This document shows, in pieces, positions 25,097 to 30,589 of a stretch of 30,589 bases of DNA. The DNA is from FEN-1219 sp035644475. Lineage in GTDB: Bacteria; Pseudomonadota; Gammaproteobacteria; Steroidobacterales; Rariloculaceae. Made by a program: the position numbers and the translations under genes. How positions within the stretch are numbered: position 1 is the stretch's first letter; each line of letters opens with the position of its first letter. The notes under the pieces were generated by a model. That model made no database searches. It was not told where the DNA came from and worked only from the letters and a program-made list of their open reading frames with translations. The stretch spans positions 1 through 30,589 of the forward strand of contig DASQOL010000076.1 of NCBI GenBank assembly GCA_035644475.1, written 5' to 3'.

Positions 25097-25953
25097 GCGG
25101 CGGCGGTCGCCGGCGCGTCGGTACGGGCGAAGGCGAGGAAGATCTCCTCGAGCGGCAGCGTCTGTACCGTCGTGCCCTCGGGCCAGGACGCGGCCTCCCA
25201 CGCCGCGCCATCGGCCTGCCACACGTCGGCGCGCACGCGCGCGAAGCCCGGCGGCGGCTCGAGCGGCGCGGCGGCAAGCACCCGGCGCACGCGTTTGCGC
25301 AAGTCGTCGACACGCCCCTCGATGCTCGCGCGCCCGGCTTGGATGATGCCGACGCGCGTCGCCACGCCCTCGACCTCGTCGACGTGGTGCGAGGACAGGA
25401 ACACGGTGATGCCCCGCTCCGCGGCCATCGCCACGACCCGGTCGTCGAACTCGCGGCGAGCGACCGGGTCGAGCCCGCTCGTGGGCTCGTCGAGCAAGAG
25501 TAGCGGCGGCCGCGGCGCCAACGCGAGCGCGAGCCCGACCTTGGTGCGCGTGCCGCCGCTCAATTGCACGGTGCGCCGATCGGGAGGCACGTCGAGCACT
25601 CGCAGCAGGCGCGCGTATTCGGCGTCGTCCCAGCTCGGATAGAACGCCGCCACGAACCGGCCGAGCTGGCGCGGCGTCATCCACGGATAGAAGTTCTGCT
25701 CTTGCGAGACGTAGCCGATGCCGCGCTTGGTGGCGACGGACACGCGCTTCATAGGCTTGCCGAAGAGCTCGATCGTGCCGCCGTCGGCGCGCACGATGCC
25801 CATCAGCACGCGCAGCGTGGTGGTCTTGCCGGCGCCGTTGCGCCCCAAGAATCCGTAGATCTCGCCGCGCGGCACGGCGAGCGACAGGCCGTCGAGCGCG
25901 CGGACACGCCCGTAACGCACCTCGAGATCGGTCAAGCGAATCGCGTCGTCCAT
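25093..25953 (-). CDS. ABC transporter ATP-binding protein
   Basis: The product is a 286-residue cytoplasmic ATPase of the ABC-2/DrrA-like exporter group. Motifs in order: Walker A GRNGAGKT at 37-44, Q-loop in GYVSQEQNFYPW, signature LSGGTRTKVGLALALA, Walker B LLLLDEPTSGLDP and H-loop LSSHHVDEVEG. The last 80 residues form an extra C-terminal domain ending LPLEEIFLAFARTDAP, as in exporters of antibiotics and polysaccharides. It is the first gene of an operon with the two permease-peptidase fusions. On the minus strand TATAGAAT at 25969-25962, just upstream of the ATG, may be its -10 box. Transported substrate unknown. Confidence 0.95.
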   Translation of the reverse strand: MDDAIRLTDLEVRYGRVRALDGLSLAVPRGEIYGFLGRNGAGKTTTLRVLMGIVRADGGTIELFGKPMKRVSVATKRGIGYVSQEQNFYPWMTPRQLGRFVAAFYPSWDDAEYARLLRVLDVPPDRRTVQLSGGTRTKVGLALALAPRPPLLLLDEPTSGLDPVARREFDDRVVAMAAERGITVFLSSHHVDEVEGVATRVGIIQAGRASIEGRVDDLRKRVRRVLAAAPLEPPPGFARVRADVWQADGAAWEAASWPEGTTVQTLPLEEIFLAFARTDAPATAAA

Positions 25954-25971
25954 GGAGCGATTCTATAGGCA

Positions 25972-26000
25972 CCGACGGCGGCCGAGGGGGCCGCCGTCGG
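25972..26000 (-). terminator. strong hairpin after the metallo-beta-lactamase gene
   Basis: CCGACGGCGGCC (25972-25983) pairs perfectly with GGCCGCCGTCGG (25989-26000) around a 5-base loop. It lies between the stop of the metallo-beta-lactamase gene and the start of the ATPase gene on the same strand. The sequence after the stem on the minus strand lacks a T run, so termination may be weak or the hairpin may serve another role. Confidence 0.5.
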
Positions 26001-26014
26001 CACGGAACGCGGGG

Positions 26015-27502
26015 TTACTTCCCGACCGCCTTCCAGACGTCGGCCTTGTGCTGCGGCTGCGCGGAAGCGTGGACGTTGATGTAGCGATCAAAGTCCGTGA
26101 GCCCGAGCTTCTCGAGCGCGGGCACGAGCGCCTTCACGTGGTCGTTCGCCGGCTCACCCGGATTGACCGAGTAGTCGCCCTGGAACAGCACCTTCTCCTT
26201 CGGGATGTACGCGATCAGCAAGCCGTTCGAGTGCGGCGAAGGATAGATGTGGTAGAACTCGACGGTCCGCGTACCGTCGGTGTACACCTTCTTCTCGTCG
26301 ACGGCTTCGACCTTGGCGCGCTTCGGGTTTTTCGACAGCGCGTCGTCGAGCAACGTGCGCGGCGTGTTGAGCGCGCGCTCGAAGAACTCGCGGTTGTTCG
26401 CCTGCGTGATAAGCGTCGCGCCCTCGGCGATGAGCACCGGCAATCCGCCCGTGTGGTCGGAATGCGGATGCGTGTTCATCACGTAGCGAATCGGCTTGCC
26501 GGGGAACTGCTTCTTGATCTCGGCAACATACGCCGTGGCGCGGGCCTGATTCTGCCCGGCTTCGAGCAGCATGACGTAGTCCTTGAACTCGACGACCACC
26601 GAGTCGTAGCTACCTTGGCCGGCGGTGTACCGATAGAGCCCGTCGCCGAGCTTCTCTGCAGTGACGGTCAGCGCCGGCGGTTGGCCACCGGGCGGGCCGC
26701 CGCCGCCACCGCCGCCGGGAGGACCACCGGCAGGAGGCGCGGGCTGGGGTGCCAGCGTCGCGAGATCGGACGGATTGCCGCGCGCCGCCGTGACCTCGAC
26801 GTCGAAGAACGGCCAGCCGCCGCGGGTCTGAGCGATGTGCGTCGGAGCCATCACGCCGCCGAAGTCGCGCCAGTCGGTATACGTGGCGACGATGTGCATG
26901 TCGCCCATGATGTTCTCGCCGTTCCAGGTCTCGACGCGCTCGACGATGTTGTCGCCGTTGACGTAGCCGTTCACCGTGTAGCTCTTGCCGGACGGCGCCT
27001 TCACCGTCGGGCTCCAGCTCAACACCGTGTATTTCTTGCCGTCGACGGTTTTCGTGCTCGCGGTGGCGTTGTTCGCACCGGCGCCCTTCAGGAAGCCCCA
27101 CGGCGTAACGTAGAGCTCGAGCGACTGCCCCCACGGTTGCGACACATCCGCTTGCTGCGCCGTGACCTGCTGAAAGAGCGTGCCGGGCGTGATGGTCGTG
27201 GAGCCGCCGGCCCCGAAATTCATCGTGGCGCCGGTGTGGCGCGATAGCGGCGCCGCAAGATCGATCACGCGCACGTAGCCCGTGATCGGCTGCATCGGGT
27301 CGTGCGTGCCGTAGCAGATCAGCGAGGTCGCGTTCGCCCCGCACTGCTGGAACGCGACGCCGTGCGCCGAGCCCGAGTACGTGATGGATTGCGGATTACC
27401 GAGCGCCTTTTGCGCGTTCGCGATCACGGTCTTCGCGTCCTGCGCGAGCGCGCTCGCGCTCAGGAACGCGACGCCGATCGCCGCCAGTGCTAACTTCTTC
27501 AT
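26015..27502 (-). CDS. exported metallo-beta-lactamase-fold hydrolase
   Basis: The product is a 495-residue protein with a signal peptide (MKKLALAAIGVAFLSASALA). Residues 22-250 form a domain of their own with no known motif. A Gly/Pro linker (about 253-276, PPGGGGGGGPPGG) leads to a metallo-beta-lactamase domain with NTHPHSDHTGG, the HxHxDH metal site at 345-350, followed by FYHIYPSPHSNGLL and FQGDYSVNPGEPANDH, which supply later histidine and aspartate ligands. It would sit in the periplasm and hydrolyse an ester, lactone or similar bond. It is 27 bp downstream of the cupin gene on the same strand, and both share a GGGGG-AATAACC or GGGGGATAACC leader. Substrate unknown. Confidence 0.9.
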   Translation of the reverse strand: MKKLALAAIGVAFLSASALAQDAKTVIANAQKALGNPQSITYSGSAHGVAFQQCGANATSLICYGTHDPMQPITGYVRVIDLAAPLSRHTGATMNFGAGGSTTITPGTLFQQVTAQQADVSQPWGQSLELYVTPWGFLKGAGANNATASTKTVDGKKYTVLSWSPTVKAPSGKSYTVNGYVNGDNIVERVETWNGENIMGDMHIVATYTDWRDFGGVMAPTHIAQTRGGWPFFDVEVTAARGNPSDLATLAPQPAPPAGGPPGGGGGGGPPGGQPPALTVTAEKLGDGLYRYTAGQGSYDSVVVEFKDYVMLLEAGQNQARATAYVAEIKKQFPGKPIRYVMNTHPHSDHTGGLPVLIAEGATLITQANNREFFERALNTPRTLLDDALSKNPKRAKVEAVDEKKVYTDGTRTVEFYHIYPSPHSNGLLIAYIPKEKVLFQGDYSVNPGEPANDHVKALVPALEKLGLTDFDRYINVHASAQPQHKADVWKAVGK

Positions 27503-27529
27503 GGTTATTCCCCCCAGGGTTACGAAAAA

Positions 27530-27991
27530 CTATTTGCCTTTTTGCGCGAGCACGACGAGCTCGCGGTAGTTGCCCTGCATCTCCCACGTGCCCTTGTAAC
27601 CGACCGGGAGCACGAGCGAGTCGCCGGGCAAGTATTCGTGTTTTTTGCCGTTCGGCTCGGTGAGGATCAGCTTGCCGGACAACACGTAGACGAACTCGTC
27701 GACGTCCGTGGGCCGCGTGCGGTGATCCGTCTTGGCGGGCGTCGACTCGAAGATCGACACGCGCAGCTCCTTGCCCTCGAACAGCGTGGCGACGCGCATG
27801 TTGAGCTCGCCGCCGACGAGGATGTCCTTGTAGGCGTCCGGCGGAATCGCCGTGAGGCCGAGGCCCGCGATCTTGTCCGGGTCGAGCCGCGCGGGCGCGA
27901 CCGGATCGTCCGCGAGCGCCGCCGCGCCGAAGCCGAGGGTTGCCGAAAGAGTAAGCGCGCCGCCGAGGGCGCTCCCTGGGACTTTTATCAT
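27530..27991 (-). CDS. exported cupin-domain protein
   Basis: The product is a 153-residue protein with a signal peptide ending around AALA-DD and one cupin barrel. The first cupin motif is seen in STPAKTDHRTRPTDVDEFVYVLSGKL and the second in YLPGDSLVLPVGYKGTWEMQ; few histidines are kept, so metal binding is not sure. The Shine-Dalgarno GGGGGA lies six bases before the ATG. It leads a two-gene operon with the metallo-beta-lactamase protein and is divergent from the DUF6152-type gene, with 161 bp between. Likely a periplasmic binding or isomerase protein for the same compound. Not assigned to a named family. Confidence 0.85.
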   Translation of the reverse strand: MIKVPGSALGGALTLSATLGFGAAALADDPVAPARLDPDKIAGLGLTAIPPDAYKDILVGGELNMRVATLFEGKELRVSIFESTPAKTDHRTRPTDVDEFVYVLSGKLILTEPNGKKHEYLPGDSLVLPVGYKGTWEMQGNYRELVVLAQKGK

Positions 27992-28152
27992 GGTTATCCC
28001 CCCGGGATCGATCGTTAGTCCGTAGACCGATCTGCCGTGCCGCGGAGCGTATCACGACGCTTCGGGGGAAGGCATTTCCGGCCGGGAGAGCGGGTAGTTG
28101 CGATGGAACGAGCTAGAATCGACCCATCGAGCGTTGGGGAGCGCGAAAAACG

Positions 28153-29244
28153 ATGCATCACCCGAGTAGCCGACTCGCTGCCTTGGTCGCCGCAGGTGCG
28201 AGTCTCCTCGCGCACTCCTTACCCGCCCTGGCCCACCATTCCACGGCCGAGTACGACGCGACCAAGTTCGTCGAGGCGCGAGGCGAAGTAGTGACCGTGC
28301 TCTGGCGCAATCCGCACGTGCGTTTCCAGGTGAGCACCAAGTCGATCGACGGCAACGAGCAGCTCTGGGACACCGAGAGCGCCGACCTCACGCGGCTCGA
28401 CCGCGCCGGACTGCCGCGCGACATCTTGAAGGTGGGCGACGTCATCACGTTCGGCGGCAATCCCTCCACGCGGCGCGACCGGCGCATGTACGTGACCAAT
28501 CTCTTGGTCACCGATGGCCGCGAGATCTTGCTCCGCGGCAACGTGAAACCGCACTGGGCTCCCGAGCGTGTGGTGGACACCGAGGCGCGTCCGCCCGCGG
28601 CGACCACGTCCGCCCCCGCCCCGAGCGCGAGCAAAGGATTTTTCGGCAAGGTCTTCGTGCCCACGCGCGAAGGACAGGCGCCCGCGTGGGTCAGAAATCC
28701 TCCACTCACGGAGGCAGCGGTGGCGGGCAAGGCCGCGTACGACGAAGTCGTCGACGATCCGGTGCTCGGCTGCGTGTCGCCGGGCATGCCGCGCGTGATG
28801 CTGCGGAGCGGTCCGTACGCGGTACGTTTCGTCGAGCGGGGCGCGGACCTCGTGCTGCAGAACGAATGGTTCGAGATCGACCGGCTCATCCACATGGACG
28901 GCAAGGAGCCGCCGGCCAACGCGCCCTACACGCCGCTCGGCTATTCCGCCGGCAAGTGGGACGGCGACGCGCTCGTGATCACGACCACGCACATCGACTG
29001 GCCGTATTTCGAGCTCTACGGCCTAGTGGGCGTGCCGCAGAGCCACGACATGCGCATCGTCGAGCGCTTCACGCCGCGCGACGGCGGCGCCACGTTGAAG
29101 TACGACTTCTCGGCCACCGATCCGTCGGCGTTCACCGAGCCTGTCGCCTACGACAACTACGTGACGTTCCGCGTGCAGCCGGGGCTCGAGTTCCTGCCGT
29201 ACGACTGCGTGGAAACCGAACGAAAGGCGCGCAGCGCGCGCTGA
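28153..29244 (+). CDS. exported DUF6152-family protein
   Basis: The product is a 363-residue protein with a signal peptide (about residues 1-27, ending LPALAHH). The mature start HHSTAEYDATKFVEARGEVV and NPHVRFQVSTK match the DUF6152 pattern seen in many exported proteins of gammaproteobacteria, sphingomonads and acidobacteria. The second half (from about residue 170) is a separate domain with GPYAVRFVERGADLVLQNEW, YSAGKWDGDALVITTTHIDW and a cysteine near the end. GGGGAG upstream of the ATG may be the ribosome binding site, and TAGAAT in the leader may be a -10 box. Role unknown, but the family often sits beside oxidoreductases and degradation genes. Confidence 0.85.
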   Translation: MHHPSSRLAALVAAGASLLAHSLPALAHHSTAEYDATKFVEARGEVVTVLWRNPHVRFQVSTKSIDGNEQLWDTESADLTRLDRAGLPRDILKVGDVITFGGNPSTRRDRRMYVTNLLVTDGREILLRGNVKPHWAPERVVDTEARPPAATTSAPAPSASKGFFGKVFVPTREGQAPAWVRNPPLTEAAVAGKAAYDEVVDDPVLGCVSPGMPRVMLRSGPYAVRFVERGADLVLQNEWFEIDRLIHMDGKEPPANAPYTPLGYSAGKWDGDALVITTTHIDWPYFELYGLVGVPQSHDMRIVERFTPRDGGATLKYDFSATDPSAFTEPVAYDNYVTFRVQPGLEFLPYDCVETERKARSAR

Positions 29245-29489
29245 GGCGCCAGAAAGTAGCGCGAGTTGCGGCAACCCGGGAACCGGTAGCTCTCTCGCTA
29301 TCGGGATTTTGTCGACGGCACTGGGACGCCTCGCAACCGATCGGCGCCTCGTCGGTCGCTTGAATAACGCTAGATCAATGCCTTGAGTCCCTTCCGGGTC
29401 TCGGCACGGATCTTGTAATTCGATGGGGGCACGGCGTCTGCGGCTGGCGGATCGACGCGCTTTCGAAGAAACACCGTTTGGGGAGACAC

Positions 29490-30589
29490 ATGGTGGGCAC
29501 CCTCATCGACGATTTCCGACTCGCCCTCCGCAGCGTGGCAAGGAGTCCCGGCTATGCCGCCATCGCCGTGGTGACGCTGGCACTCGGCATCGGCGCGACC
29601 ACGGCCATTTTCAGTGTCGTGAACGGAATTTTTTTGCGCCCGTTGCCCTACCCCAGTGCCGAGCGTTTGATGCAGGTACGTACGGTGTTCGAGGGCGGCT
29701 CGCTGGGCCCTTTCTCGTACCCGGACTTCGAGGACCTTCAAGAACAAAATCGTACCTTTGCGGGGTTTGCGGCCTACACCAACCGGACGGCCTCGGCCGG
29801 AACGGCCGAACAGGGGTTTCGCGTCGGATGGACGCAGGTCTCGCCGGGTTTCCTCGCGGTCATCGGAGTGCCGCCGGCCGTCGGGCGAGGGTTCAATGCC
29901 GACGAGGAACAGACCGGCGGGCCGGTAGCGCTCGTAGGTTACGGCTACTGGCAGAACCGCCTCGCAGGCCGCAGCGACTTCGCGAGTCAGAGCGTGCGCG
30001 TGAACGATCGAACCTACGCGGTAATCGGCGTGATGCCGCGTGGCTACGACTTCCCCGCGGGGACCGAGCTCTGGGCGCCCCTGCAGCCGATGACGCAGAA
30101 TCGCACCGCGCGCGGCTATCAGGTGGTTGCGCGCCTGCGGGACGACATATCCTCTGCTGCCGCCCAGCAGGATCTCAGCGCGATCGCTGGGCGACTCAAA
30201 CAACAGTATGGCGACGACACCAACATGGTCGACGCCTCGGTGCGTCCGGTGATCGAGCAGCTCGCAGGTAACGTGCGTGCGGCGTTGACCGTCCTGCTCG
30301 GGGCGTCGGGCGCGCTGCTGCTCGTAGCCTGCGTGAACGTGGCGAACCTCATGCTCGCGCGCGCCCTCTCTCGCGATCGCGAGTCCGCCTTGCGCCTCGC
30401 CCTCGGAGCGCGCCCCGGGCGCGTTGCTCGGAAATTCATGGCCGAGTCACTGGTGCTCACGGTCGCGGGTGCCGGACTGGGCCTCGCGATAGCGTTCGGT
30501 GGCGCTCGAGCGCTGCTCGCACAGGCCGAGTTGCCGCGGACGGGAGAGATCGGCGTGGACTTGCGCGTCCTGGTATTTTCGCTGGCCGT
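29490..30589 (+). CDS. FtsX/MacB-type (ADOP-like) ABC permease, partial at right edge
   Basis: The gene starts at ATG 29490 with GGGGAGAC just upstream and is open for 366 codons to the window end. The N-terminus MVGTLIDDFRLALRSVARSP and the helix YAAIAVVTLALGIGATTAIF match the ADOP permeases common in acidobacteria and proteobacteria. A periplasmic domain follows (LPYPSAERLMQVRTVFEGGS and later AVIGVMPRGYDFPAGTELWA). The membrane part then contains GALLLVACVNVANLMLARAL and SALRLALGARPGRVARKF, the FtsX motif region. It belongs to a different branch from the permeases at 1-2260 and 10212. No ATPase is seen upstream. ADOP genes are often preceded by a PadR regulator, which is absent here. Confidence 0.9.
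   Translation, partial: MVGTLIDDFRLALRSVARSPGYAAIAVVTLALGIGATTAIFSVVNGIFLRPLPYPSAERLMQVRTVFEGGSLGPFSYPDFEDLQEQNRTFAGFAAYTNRTASAGTAEQGFRVGWTQVSPGFLAVIGVPPAVGRGFNADEEQTGGPVALVGYGYWQNRLAGRSDFASQSVRVNDRTYAVIGVMPRGYDFPAGTELWAPLQPMTQNRTARGYQVVARLRDDISSAAAQQDLSAIAGRLKQQYGDDTNMVDASVRPVIEQLAGNVRAALTVLLGASGALLLVACVNVANLMLARALSRDRESALRLALGARPGRVARKFMAESLVLTVAGAGLGLAIAFGGARALLAQAELPRTGEIGVDLRVLVFSLA

Noticed and set aside
25952..27247. A 431-codon plus-strand frame opposite the metallo-beta-lactamase gene
   Set aside because: The composition is Arg/Val/Leu-rich antisense; the minus strand has a signal peptide and HxHxDH motif.
29370..29430. A minus-strand end reading SNYKIRAETRKGLKALI before a stop
   Set aside because: It looks protein-like, but the rest of the frame is antisense to the ADOP-like permease and no family is recognised.

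Overview
The window is about 30.6 kb of high-GC, gene-dense bacterial chromosome with short intergenic gaps and no gap over about 250 bp. Nothing in it fixes the taxon. A soil-type gammaproteobacterium (Steroidobacter/Xanthomonas side) is my best guess, for these reasons: an E. coli-type RtcB, a candidate FliA (sigma-28) promoter, a GlyGly-CTERM-like surface protein, DUF6152-type and SMP-30-type exported proteins, and REP-like palindromes of the GGGACATGnTACATTTTT and GGGTCAGACCC kinds. No rRNA, tRNA, CRISPR array, intact transposon or prophage was seen.

Left part (1-10100). An FtsX/MacB-type permease enters from the left edge on the minus strand and carries a frameshift near 1420-1432. It is followed by a tiny flagellar-rod-like gene under a FliA-like promoter, a P-loop ATPase, a small possible DNA-binding protein and a front-end fatty acid desaturase. 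Two tandem Crp/Fnr-type regulators come next, then a rhomboid protease divergent from a zinc-ribbon protein, and an O-methyltransferase-rtcB gene pair.

Middle part (10100-21300). This holds a second, intact FtsX permease; a VapBC-like toxin-antitoxin pair with a palindromic operator; a lipoprotein whose Shine-Dalgarno lies in a hairpin; and an outer-membrane beta-barrel with a clear terminator. Two exported SMP-30-like beta-propellers flank a divergent AraC regulator/SnoaL-like pair. After them come a GlyGly-CTERM-like surface protein, a small unknown protein, an exported dienelactone hydrolase and a DGPF/YCII-domain protein.

Right part (21300-30589). A three-gene operon joined by ATGA overlaps encodes an ABC ATPase and two membrane proteins. 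Each membrane protein appears to fuse an ABC-2-type permease to a C-terminal gluzincin-like region; one has an intact HExxH motif and the other is degenerate. A cupin-metallo-beta-lactamase operon follows, divergent from a DUF6152-type exported protein, and a third FtsX/MacB-type (ADOP-like) permease runs off the right edge.

Small palindromic repeats of two or three related types sit at gene boundaries in at least seven places; in one case they supply the last codons and stop of the AraC gene. The strongest candidate for an undescribed system is the ATPase/permease-pseudopeptidase/permease-peptidase operon at 21348-25953.
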